The translations under genes and the position numbers were made by a program. Shown in pieces: positions 48,294 through 61,687 of a stretch of DNA of 64,000 nucleotides. Origin of the DNA: Cavenderia fasciculata (lineage: Eukaryota > Evosea > Eumycetozoa > Acytosteliales > Cavenderiaceae). The notes beneath the pieces were generated by a model. The model ran no database searches. It saw nothing but the letters and a program-made list of their open reading frames with translations, and had not been told where the DNA came from. The first letter of the stretch is position 1. Each line of letters starts with the position of its first letter. The stretch covers positions 2,604,674-2,668,673 of the forward strand of contig NW_004457729.1 in the NCBI RefSeq assembly GCF_000203815.1. The letters are read 5' to 3'.

Positions 48294-49216
48294 TTAAATA
48301 GATGTAGATATATTCAAAGAGAGGGGGTTGACAATACACTCAACTTGCTTTTAATATTAGCCTCTTTTGTAAATATCTGAATTAATTAATCATTTGAACT
48401 TTTATTTTTAATTTCAAAAAAAAAGTTAATTATATATGTATATGAGATAGAGTAAATAAAAATATGAATTCATAGTTGGTGGTACTCAAGATCATTAATT
48501 ATCATATCAGGCAATAGTTTGATAATATTAAACTAAATTAAATTAATAATAAAAAATAAATATATAATTTTGAACTCATTAGCTAGCTTTGTTGTGAAAG
48601 TGCAAAAAAAAGATAAATCCATTCATTCCTCTTCAACAACTCACTCTTGTTGTTGTTGGATGTTATTTGAAAGTAGATGATGGAATTAATTCACTGATCA
48701 GAGAGTCAGTCGATGGATGATGGGTTGTGGGTTATATCGATCAAACCGATCTTACAATGAAATCAATTGCCCCCCCCACCACACACAACCATGTACAACC
48801 ACAACATATCGATATTTACATCTAAAAATACATCCTCACTCTGATTGATTGGTCGATTTATGATATGATATGTATGTTGATTAATCAATCAATGAAACAA
48901 ATGTGTTTTCCCTTAAACACTACTACCCTACCCCCACCACTCATACACCGCCACAAAACCAACTTAACTCTATAACACAAGTGTGACAACGAGAAAAGAG
49001 ATAAGAGACGAGATGTCCCACGGCCCCCCGACTCACTCACACACCACCAATTGAAATGAAGTATAATCATATTGGACGCACTCCTCCCTCTTTCCAGCTT
49101 TTCAATTGTTTCATTTCCTTATTTCCTATTCTATCCTATCTGCTTTTATTTATTTGCCCAACATTTGTATTATAATATTTAATTATTATTAAAAGTCATT
49201 GTACATACACAATAAC
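48294..49216. promoter_or_regulatory. divergent promoter region
   Basis: A 920-bp region between the ankyrin-like gene and the arrestin gene. It has poly-C (48771-48778), CA and CCA patches, AT-rich leaders on both sides and no supported ORF. Confidence 0.4.
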
Positions 49217-51725
49217 ATGTTAAGCACACATAGATCTTTAGGTATCATCAATAACTCTCCCACTACGACTGCCCAACTAGAAGAAGAAGAAGAGGGACAT
49301 GATGTTAATATTCAACAAAGTACTAGTAGTAGTAGTAAAAGTACTTGCCAGGAGGATAATTATAACAATTTAAAAGAAAACCAAACACACTCAATCAAAA
49401 CCACACAATCTACTTCATCAGAGGGTGTGGTGGACAATTTTCAAGCAGGCAAAACACCTGGCGACTACAATATAAGAAGGAGAAATAGTAATAATAATAT
49501 TGGACTAAATCGTACCTCCAAGAGTGATCACTTTTTACCTTTTCTTTATCAATCTTATAAGAGTAATAATAATACTCCTACCACTACTACTCCTACTCTT
49601 ACCTCCTCTTCGTCCGCATGTACTACTCCACCTATATCATCACCACCACTATCTTTGAGCCATAAACAACAACACACGTTTTTGAACAACATTATCAATA
49701 ATCCAATCATTGGCAATCATAAATCATCATCATCATCATCCTGTTCTTCTTCACCCCAAATATCATGGTCACCCCAATTAAATAACTCTACTTCTCAAAA
49801 CAACAACAGTTTAAAATCAACAACATCTTTGGATAATTTTATCCTTCTTACTTCACCTACCTTGTCAGCTCATAGAATTAATACTATTAATAATAATAAT
49901 AATAATAATAACACCTGTAATAATAATTTAAGTGATATCAATAGTGACAATAGTAGTTTAATTAAATTATCTGGACACCAAAATAATCAAAATATTTTGA
50001 TTGATGACGGTGATGATGATACACAGATCATCATCATGGATTTAAATATTAATAATAATAATAACCAAACCCAAAAACAACAAAAAAATCAATCCGAAAA
50101 CACAAATTCCACCATTTACCATCACCCCACTAACAACAGCAGCAGCAGCAGCAGCAGTCATTCAACAACAACAAACTTAAATAACACCATCCATAATAAT
50201 CACATTTTTATAAAAAATAATAATTGTCAAGAAAGTGATGCTATTGAAATACCATTAAATATCAATAATAATAATCATAATAATATTGAAAACTCTAATC
50301 AATTTGAAAATTCAAGTGATCAGTCATCCTGCTCCTCATCACCATCATTGATTATTTTCCCTCATCATTCTTCTTCTTCTTCTTCTTTCATTTCCACTCC
50401 ACCAACCAATCATCATCATTGCAGCTCATTTGACCCTTTGACCACTATGGAACCATCGTCCTATCACAGCAATGTAAGCACTCTAATAGGTAGCAATGGT
50501 AATGGTAGTGGATGTAGTAGTCCATCCACATCTTATTCAAGCTTTAGGGAGAAGCTTCTTTCAGGGACTGTAGCACCACCTTCCAAACAATTTGGAAAGA
50601 TTGATATTGACATGGATCAATTGTATTTTATTAGTGGTCAAAATGTATCGGGAAAGGCTAATTTATTCCTATCACATGATACCATTACAACTGGTGTTTC
50701 CCTCAAATGGAAAGCCGTAGAACATGTAATTTATCATCAAACTACAATTAAACCAAAATATAATGTATGTTGGAGTTTAAAAAATCAAACGTTTATATAT
50801 TGAATATTGTTGTTAATTAACCTAAAATATTTGATTATAGAATGTAATTTCATTACCAACTGAAAGAATTGAACAAAGAAAAGTTATTTTTCAAGATACT
50901 GATATTATTTATTCGACCGATGACAATGATACCGATAGATTGACTAGAGGATCACATACATTCCCCTTTCAATTTAAATTACCAAGTCATTTACCAAGTT
51001 CCTATTGCTTTGCCAATAATTCAAACAAAACTTTAAGTTCTATAAGTATGTTTGTATAGAGTTGATCAAACATTTAATGTTTCCCTATTAACCATATTTG
51101 TTCTATTCCATTTTTTTATAGCTTATACATTATCAATATTTATTGAAAATTCACATTCAACAATGAAAGTAAAGAAATCATTTGTTGTAACTGAACCTGT
51201 TATCATAGCATCATCGATTAATCAAGTTCCATTATTCAAGGAAGCATCAAAATCATTCCTTGTCAGTAAAGGAGAGGTGAAATTAAAAGTATCGATTCCG
51301 AAAAATGTATTCTTTCCAGGTGAGACTATCCCCATTAAATTTGTTATTGTCAACTCGTCATCGAGATGTATCGATTATTTAAAGGTACAACTAAAGAGAA
51401 TTGAAACGATAAAAGTGGCCAAATCGGAAACATCAACATCGACAGTCTCTCAAAAGAATCATACAAAGATTAAACAGAGATTCGAAGGAATCGGATCACA
51501 CACCAACCACGAAAATATACTCCAATTTGACTTTTTAAAGATTATACAACAAGAAAGCATTCAACAACAACAACAATTACTTTTACAACAACAATATTTT
51601 AATTGTAATAATGATAGTCAAATTAATTTAAATGCGTCATCACCAAAACTTTGTAGTATGGGTGATTGTTTTTATATATCTTCTTCAAGTGGTAGTATTA
51701 ATACTAATAATAATAATAATAGTAA

Positions 51726-51767
<42 letters not shown>

Positions 51768-51768
51768 C

Positions 51769-51800
<32 letters not shown>

Positions 51801-52144
51801 TAGTAGTAATAATTCTACACCAAGACCAATGTGGAATAATTATAGATTGACACCTGAAAAGTTCCATCATCCATCGACCAATGGAACATTGGTTGAATGC
51901 AAATACAAATTAACGGTTAGATGTATCATCAAACGTGCCTTTAATATATCGATTAATTTTAATATATTAATTGGTTACCTTCCAAACAAAGAATCTGAAA
52001 TCCTAAATCAACATGATTTTAAAAGTATGTTCTCCTCTACTCTTTTTTTTAAATATTTATATAGATTTATTTACTAACTAAAAAACTCTTTACTTTTTAG
52101 AATATTTATACGATTTTAATAATATTAATTTAAATACCAACTAG
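49217..52144 (+). CDS. arrestin-domain protein (899 aa, 4 exons)
   Basis: Exons 49217-50764, 50841-51045, 51122-52024 and 52101-52144. I start at ATG 49217, the first ATG of the open frame. The first 450 residues are a long Ser/Asn/Thr-rich low-complexity region. From FGKIDIDMDQLYFISGQNV an arrestin N-like sandwich begins (VSGKANLFLS, VSLKWKAVEHV, FPFQFKLPSHLPSSY), and the C-like sandwich follows in exon 3 (VKLKVSIPKNVFFPGETI, VNSSSRCIDYLKVQLKR; then a Ser tract; LVECKYKLTVRCII). It ends in a short Asn tail (KYLYDFNNINLNTN). Arrestin-domain proteins (adc genes in D. discoideum) act as adaptors for ubiquitin ligases and for receptor or transporter uptake. No FYVE or C2 domain is visible. A Ser tract of about 30 residues splits the arrestin C-half. 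Confidence 0.85.
51721..51807. repeat. (AGT)n tract coding poly-Ser inside the arrestin domain
   Basis: A near-perfect trinucleotide repeat of about 28 units, interrupted by single variants (AGC, GGT). It codes a Ser run in the second arrestin sandwich and probably forms a loop. Confidence 0.8.
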
Positions 52145-54890
<2,746 letters not shown>

Positions 54891-55151
54891 ACAAAAACGC
54901 GTCGTCCATTTCAATACCCTCTTGACCTTTTTGTTCTTATAATAATCAACAATACCTTTTAAAAAAGTTAATAATCATATTTACATGTAATAAACAAACC
55001 CTTTCAAAAAAAAAACAAACAATCAATCAATCAAACAAACAAATATTATTTATATTTAATAAATTTATTAATTTATTTACTGATGAAAGAGTTGTGATAA
55101 GCTCTTCATAATTTTTCAAAAAGAATCATATCAGTTTGGTCAATTACTTTT
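54891..55151. other. Arf1 3' flank
   Basis: Contains poly-A and CAAT/CAAA repeat tracts (55008-55042) and AT-rich sequence. No gene is seen. Confidence 0.4.
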
Positions 55152-56028
55152 ATGATACAACAAATCATGGACTTATTAACAACTGAACACAGAGAATTGT
55201 TTGATCAGTCAGAGGACCCAGCAATTGTTAAAGTTAGAAATGGCAATGCAACACTCTATAAACATCATTTAGAATCATTGGGCATACCAACCAATCAATA
55301 TTTCACCTCAATTAATTGTCTCAACCCTCAAGGAAAATTAACAAGAGCTATATATAGAATGAGTGAGACACAAAGACTTCCACCCTCTTTCAAACTTTGT
55401 ATTAATAAAGATGTTGGAACCCCAATAGAAGTAAATGACCAACCCATGTTATATCCCCAACCAAGGCACGGACATTATTGGAGAGGTTTATCATGCTCTA
55501 CACACTACAGTCATTTTCCAGGCTATCAAAGCGGCCCCATTCAAGGAGAACCAGTAAAGAGCCACGACAGGGAGTATGTAATTAAAATTGTCTAGTTCTC
55601 AGTCAAGAGAGAAATGTACCATTAGAGAACCTACTTGTAGATAACGATTGGGAAGACCATGTATCAATATCAATTAACAATGATAATGGATGTCCAGTTG
55701 AAATATCCGAAAATCAACTCAATCTAGTCGTACCATCAATTAACAACCTCGAATGGCAAGTAGTTAGTCAATGGTTCAAGTTCCAAGCTCATGCCAATGG
55801 TTTCAAGACGATCCCAATTTCGATAGTACCAGAGATTTAGTTCAAGATATTTTGGTATATGGTAACTCTGATCATTATATCGAGATCATGGAGTATGTAG
55901 ATGGTCTCAAAAAAATCTCTAGGGACAAGTTCCAACTCACACTTCCCATATTGCAAGTGATCATTTCAGCATACTCTGAAAGCGAAGAGTATACATATCA
56001 CAGTATTATTGCCATCCTTAGAATTTAA
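55152..56028 (+). pseudogene. probable broken gene of unknown family
   Basis: A coding-like stretch of about 870 bp begins with a 147-codon frame (MIQQIMDLLTTEHREL) and goes on in two other frames with similar amino-acid texture, ending ...IIAILRI near 56028. No introns of a credible size would join the pieces, so it reads as one old gene with about two frame changes, or, less likely, several small genes. The first part has a compact folded look (FTSINCLNPQGKLTRAI, HYWRGLSCSTHYSHF). I recognise no family, and there are no poly-Asn or Gln tracts. Assembly error is the other possibility. It lies between Arf1 and an ankyrin-like gene. Confidence 0.45.
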
Positions 56029-56260
56029 ATTCAGTGACCACAACGACTAATCCAACAAATAATTATGAGTGGATACTGAATAAAACAAATTAAAGCAAAG
56101 AGAATAATTAAATGTTGCAAAAGTTTGGAAATTAATATTATTTGATAATAGATAAATAAATTCCAGCCCTTTATTTATAGTTGACGAATGTTTTTCCAAT
56201 GGTGGGTCCAATTTAGTACAGATTGCGAAATAAATTGATTGTTTGGACGAATCTCTTGTG

Positions 56261-58423
56261 TTAATCATTTCTATCCACTTTTATCCATTTTATTTGTCTT
56301 TTTTCTGGATAGTCGGTATGTATTGGAGTATTTCTTTGTTTGAAGAATGAATCAAAGCTTGATATACCGGTTGTCTCGAGGTATAGACTGGTTTGAACTG
56401 GTGGTGGGAATGAAGCATGTTTTAAACCACCTATTTGATGAAGAATGACTTGTTCAGAAAGAAACCAAGTGGGAAAGCGTGTTTGTATGTGAACAAGAAG
56501 TTTAATATTACCAGAAACCAAAGCTTGTGCAATTAATAGATGATTTCCTTTAATTGGATAATTAAAGGTGCACATTACTTCATTTACAATGTCAAATAGT
56601 TCCGCCGAGCCACAGTTTCCAATGTCTCTGTAAAGAAACAGTATCTCTGAATCTATAAAATCTTGGTCTACTTTCAAGAATGATGAGGGGTTTGTGATAT
56701 CAAACATTTTCTTGTGTTGTTGTAAAAGTGATGTAAATTGAGAAGTAATGGAGAGGTTACCTCGGAATAGGGATACCATGGTTAGATAGAAAAGTTTTGT
56801 TTTTTTCCATGTGCGGTTCATTTGAGATATTAGACTGGCAACGGCATCTGGTGATCCATATCTGACGACTGCTTGATCAAAAAAGAATGGGAAATCCTTT
56901 TTAAAATTGACACCGCCGTCGTCAGCCAATACCCTCATTATTAATGAGAATATTGGTTTCCTTGCCAATACATTTGAAGGAGGACAAGATGAAATGTCTT
57001 GGATGAGTTCTTGAGGAGCCAACTCATACAGATACTCGATGGTTTTGGAAGAGTAGCCGGAATAATTGGAAAAGGGTGGTGATGACTTTTTGTGTTTCAA
57101 AAATGATTCCTTGTTTGGAATAAAGAATTGAATGAGGTCTATGTTTTTGCAAAAGAGGATGTTGTTCATACCAAAACTCAATACCCAGTCCCTGTCAAAT
57201 AGTTTCTTGTCCAAAATGAAGAATCGTAGTATATCGAGTTGATTGGTATTAATAAGAAGTACAACGGTATTGTTTGATGGGATGTATTGAGGAAATCTTT
57301 CTATAAGAAGTTGTGCAACCTCTAGCGATGCGATGAGTTCAATTGACTTGATGTCTATATCACTAGTGATATTTGGAGTGTTGTTCACGTACCATTGCAC
57401 CTGTTCAAATGATCCATTTGAGCAAAACAATCCCAACAAATCTTTTGCATGTCCCTTTACAAAACTAAATGTGACCATGTGAGGTACTTTGTGTTTTGCA
57501 CATTCACCTATAATAACTCTGGCCTCTGCTAGAGGATTCACTCTAATATCAACAACTTCCAAAACAGCTGAAAAGAGTAGAAAGTTGTACAAGGGATGGT
57601 CTGGTTCAATTGTTCCAGCAGGTGGAGCAAGTGTATCCAATGAAACAGTTTTAATCGACCAACACCAAAATCGACAAAGTAACCAAAGTTTATCGACCAT
57701 CAGTCGAGTCATTGTTGATTTGTCTTTTATGGTATGGAGATGACAGACATATTCTCTAGTTCGGTTCTTGTCCCACTCTAGTTCATTATGACTTGATTCG
57801 ATGGTCTCCAAGCTCCATTTATCGATGAGTGCTAGAACCTCTGATGAACGAAGTGTATGAGATCCATTTTTTGTTACTTCACCTCTTCTAACGATTGCTT
57901 TAATGTTAAACTGTCCAAGGTAGTCGCATACCTCTGTTGATCGAGGAAATAAGAGTACCTGGGCTGGAGGGGTAGGCGAGAGCATCTGATAGTGCTCTTG
58001 TAGACACTGCAAGGCCACCAAGTCATCGAAAAGGATTGTTGTCTCTACCATTGACCAAAAGTTATCTTTTCTTTCCTTGACTTGATTTCTATGCACCGAC
58101 TGCTTGGTATCTTCAATCAAGTCAGAGTAGCCTTGTAGTGCCAGTTGGATGACTTGGCGATCTTTACATTCCGACAGCAACGCTTTCTTGCACTTTGATG
58201 TGAATACCAGTGTCTCCCGACGTTGCATCTTTTCTTTAAACAGTTGATAGTACTTGTTCTTTATCATATAGTACACCACCGTGATGTCTTTGTACTGCTT
58301 GATTGACGATTCATTTCTAAAGTCTTCATCCACTCTATACACAATCCTATGTATTTGATGTACATGATTCATAATACATCTTACCAAGTATTTATTTAGA
58401 AATACTTGATTGATTATTTCCAT
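56261..58423 (-). CDS. ankyrin-like repeat protein, dictyostelid family (720 aa)
   Basis: Single exon. I choose ATG 58423, since the open frame above it has no ATG. The N-terminus MEIINQVFLNKYLVRCIMN then HVHQIHRIVYRV is the F-box-like start typical of this family. Degenerate helix pairs follow (VIQLALQGYSDLIED, DILRFFILDKKLFDRD, LEVAQLLIERFPQYIPS, GNIKLLVHIQTRFPTW). Unlike the gene at 45468 it has hardly any Asn or Gln tracts. It ends close to the pseudogene on the opposite strand. Dictyostelids have large, fast-evolving families like this; a role in protein-protein binding, perhaps ubiquitin-linked, is a guess. Confidence 0.7.
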   Translation of the reverse strand: MEIINQVFLNKYLVRCIMNHVHQIHRIVYRVDEDFRNESSIKQYKDITVVYYMIKNKYYQLFKEKMQRRETLVFTSKCKKALLSECKDRQVIQLALQGYSDLIEDTKQSVHRNQVKERKDNFWSMVETTILFDDLVALQCLQEHYQMLSPTPPAQVLLFPRSTEVCDYLGQFNIKAIVRRGEVTKNGSHTLRSSEVLALIDKWSLETIESSHNELEWDKNRTREYVCHLHTIKDKSTMTRLMVDKLWLLCRFWCWSIKTVSLDTLAPPAGTIEPDHPLYNFLLFSAVLEVVDIRVNPLAEARVIIGECAKHKVPHMVTFSFVKGHAKDLLGLFCSNGSFEQVQWYVNNTPNITSDIDIKSIELIASLEVAQLLIERFPQYIPSNNTVVLLINTNQLDILRFFILDKKLFDRDWVLSFGMNNILFCKNIDLIQFFIPNKESFLKHKKSSPPFSNYSGYSSKTIEYLYELAPQELIQDISSCPPSNVLARKPIFSLIMRVLADDGGVNFKKDFPFFFDQAVVRYGSPDAVASLISQMNRTWKKTKLFYLTMVSLFRGNLSITSQFTSLLQQHKKMFDITNPSSFLKVDQDFIDSEILFLYRDIGNCGSAELFDIVNEVMCTFNYPIKGNHLLIAQALVSGNIKLLVHIQTRFPTWFLSEQVILHQIGGLKHASFPPPVQTSLYLETTGISSFDSFFKQRNTPIHTDYPEKRQIKWIKVDRND

Positions 58424-58555
58424 TTCTTTAGTTGTTATCAAACAAACAAACAAACTAAACTGATTAGAAAAAAAAAAAAAAAGATTCTTTCTTGTGTGAA
58501 TTTTAAAAAAGATATAAATAAATAAATAATTAATTTATTTTTTGGTTCAAAATCA

Positions 58556-61136
58556 TCAATGATGATTGGTATGATTGGGATCATGAGGAGTTGGATCACT
58601 ACTTGATAAAGGATTAGATAGGGTGTGATGAGCAACTCTTTTGTTTACAAAATTTTGAAGTCCATAGGGAAGATGTGATTGTTTTGGTGGAGATGATGTT
58701 TCAGAGGATGTTGTTAATCCCGATCTAGCCTTTCTCTGTGCATTCTTTCTAATATATTTTTCGTGAGCGTCTTGTACAAGTTTAAAATGTTCAAGTAGTT
58801 CCTTGAAATCAATATCTTTCAAATCTGGATTATTACTAATATTATTTCCATCTTGGTTTTCACTAATAAATATTCAAAAGGAAAAGGAAAAGAGATTTGT
58901 TAGTACTCTTGTATAATAAAATAATCATTATTATGATTTACTTACGTTTTTGGAATTAATCTTAAAGTTCCTAGTGAAGATATACAAGTTAATCTATTTT
59001 TAAGTGTTTCAAATGCCGATGATTGAGGTAGGATCATTAATAAACCATAGAGTGCTTTGATGAGAGATGGGTATTTTTCTGGTTCCAATAATTGTAATCT
59101 TAATGACATGAATCTTGGTGATTCCAATAATTGTACTAATCTATCAAGTTCCATTAAAAAGTTTACAGTAATTTCAATTTCAGAACTAAGAGAGAGAAAG
59201 AGAGACAAACGAATTAGTGATTGTTGTTGGGAAATATTTTCTTTTCTTTTCTTTTCTTTTCTTTTCTTTTCTTTTCTTTTCTTTTCTTTTCTTTTCTTTT
59301 CTTTTCTTTTCTACTTACAATTTCAATAATAAATCACAAGAATGTTCATAAACTTGACACAACATACAAAGTGAAAACAAAGAGGCAGGACTATGAGACC
59401 AAGATTTGTAGAGAGTTGAAAAGAGGTCTCTGCTTTCTGGAGAGGCCAAAGTTTTAAGGTTCTTTCTAATATCTACGCATTCGTCAGAGGTGAGAAGGAT
59501 GAGGTTGAGGGTTTGGATCATTACACTGGCAAAGTCGGCATCGTTCTCGTCCTTGAGGATCAGAGAGAATCGACGGAATATGAGTTCTGGATTTAAAAAT
59601 AGACAAAGTTGACGAATAATAAAATTGCCACGAGTTCGGAGTAGGATGGAATCGTATTGGAAGAGTTTGACCAAACTCTCCATCAAACGATCAAACAACA
59701 ACGTATTGTCAGAGATCTTGGCGACAACTTCGAGATCGAGTGTGACAACCTCGTCTGACGAATCGCTGAGTGTTTTGAGGAGATGTGGGAAAAGATCTCC
59801 CAAATGTGGTCCGATCTCATTGGGCAACTTGTTGTGCAACATGAGAATCCAACGTAGGCAATTGAGACGGCTCTGAACAGAGTTGGATGAGAGGAATTTG
59901 GTGATTATCTCAATCAACTCTTTCATTGGGATTGGTTGAGAGGTGTGATAGACCAACTTGTGAAGCGAAATGATCGAGTTGGTTGCTACATTTTCAATTT
60001 CATTCATTGAGTGTTCTAAATTGGGTAGGATACCAGTGAGCAAGAGTGGACTGTATGGAAGTAGTTTTTCACGTCCAATCGATATAAATTCATTGACCCA
60101 ATTGAGAGCACGTAGACGAGTCAGTTCATCAGTGTCTGAGCAATGTCTGACAATGATAGCTACCATGTTTCCATAGTCCACCTCTTCGGTGGTTTGCAAT
60201 TCCTTGAGAAACTCGCTCAACGACTTGTCAGCCTCATTACGAATCTCTTTGTTTTGATCTCTCAACATCTTGAACAATCCATCCAAAAATTTAGGCAAGT
60301 GTACCAACATATCAATATTTGGTACGCTATCCAATACAATTACCCATCCAACTATAAATTGTCTACAAAATGGATTAATAACATAAATTCTTTCTTTTAA
60401 TAATGGTATAAATCTAAAAATAAAAAAAATAGATTATATTAATTATTTAGTCATCATCATCATTGTATAATAAATCTTGTTCATATATATCTCTCTCTAT
60501 CTACTTACTTGTCAATATCAAATGTTGGACTTTCAGTAACTATATCTTTTAATAATCGATCAAATAGTTGAGCACCATTCTTTACTTGTGGATCTGGGTC
60601 AGCAGTGAGTTTACAAAGTGCATCGAATATTTCATTAAAGAATACCAATGTCTTTGCTCTAACAACCTTGACTATATTGTACAATGACTCACATGCATAG
60701 AATCTAACTCTACTATCATGATCTAGAAAACATCTCAACACAGGTGGTATAATCTCTTGTAAATAATTACATGTATCCTTTAAAAAAGGTAGATTGATAG
60801 AGAGAGAGAGAGAGAGTGTGTGTGTGTGTGTGCGTGTTGTTAGTAACTATACTAGTCCATCGTGAGTAGTTTGTTACATACCTGACCAAGGGCAATAGCT
60901 ATAGATGCTAGGCCTATCAAACCACCCTTTTTATTGTTTCCCTGTGCAGAGTCTGTATAGTCGACCGATAAGATCTTGATGATTGATTTGATGGTAGGTA
61001 TCTCATCGATTATAACCAATTCACGAACCAGTGCTTCAATCTCTTGTGCTCCAGTCTTTCTCTTGTCATTGTTCTTGTCTGTTAGACTCTTTATAATATT
61101 GATTGGTATAGGTGATGGTTCTTGTGATTTTGACAT
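58556..61136 (-). CDS. vac14: VAC14, scaffold of the PIKfyve complex (721 aa, 5 exons)
   Basis: Exons (minus): 61136-60882, 60777-60509, 60413-59319, 59185-58946, 58862-58556. The product is a HEAT-repeat protein very like VAC14: [88 protein letters not shown] and [19 protein letters not shown], the last being the best-kept block. VAC14 holds the lipid kinase PIKfyve/Fab1 and the phosphatase FIG4, to make PI(3,5)P2 on endosomes and lysosomes; in amoebae this affects macropinosome and phagosome maturation. The length is a little under the human 782. The third intron carries a long pentanucleotide repeat. The C-terminus is Ser/Pro/His-rich. Confidence 0.96.
59237..59311. repeat. (CTTTT)n pentanucleotide repeat in a VAC14 intron
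   Basis: About 15 perfect copies of CTTTT on the plus strand, AAAAG on the coding strand, just after the donor of the third intron. The acceptor of that intron has a separate CT-rich tract. Likely length-variable. Confidence 0.9.
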
Positions 61137-61687
61137 TCTCTACTTATTATATACAAATAAATATCTATCTATCTATCTAATATATATATAGATTAAAAGT
61201 AATAGAAAATCAATTTTAGCCAGTTCATCAGACTTTTCATGGTGGGTAGAACATAAAAAAATCTTGATTTAAAAAGTATATTATACTTGGTATGAAATTT
61301 ACATATAACCTTCAAATGTCAACACCTCGGTCATTCATTAAGATATACTTGGTGACCAGAAGTAGAAGATGGTCAGATATCCGTGAGTTATTTATATTTA
61401 TTTTATTTTTATTTTTATCATATATAAAAAGTTTGTTAGTATTCGATTCATTTGTCAACTCTCCATTACATAGATAGAGAGTCATAGAGAGAGAGAGAGA
61501 GAGTCATAGAGAGAGATGAATTAACTTTATGATATTATTTCTATTCATTCATTAAAATCAATTGATTTATTTGATTTATTTGATTTGTGACAAACGACCC
61601 GACCGAATGACTCGGTTTTTTTGATAATGAACTATTATTATTATTATTCTTCGCATTCAATAGTTTAATCGATTAGAGAGATAAAAG
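61137..61687. promoter_or_regulatory. divergent promoter region of VAC14 and UTP25
   Basis: Contains GA repeats (61484-61510), ATTT/GATTT repeats near 61561-61590 and an inverted repeat ACCGA-ATGAC-TCGGT (61603-61617), 70 bp before the UTP25 ATG. No gene is seen. Confidence 0.4.

Noticed and set aside
61603-61617. inverted repeat ACCGA-ATGAC-TCGGT as a terminator
   Set aside because: Eukaryotic nuclear context and a position between two divergent starts; no reason to call a terminator.
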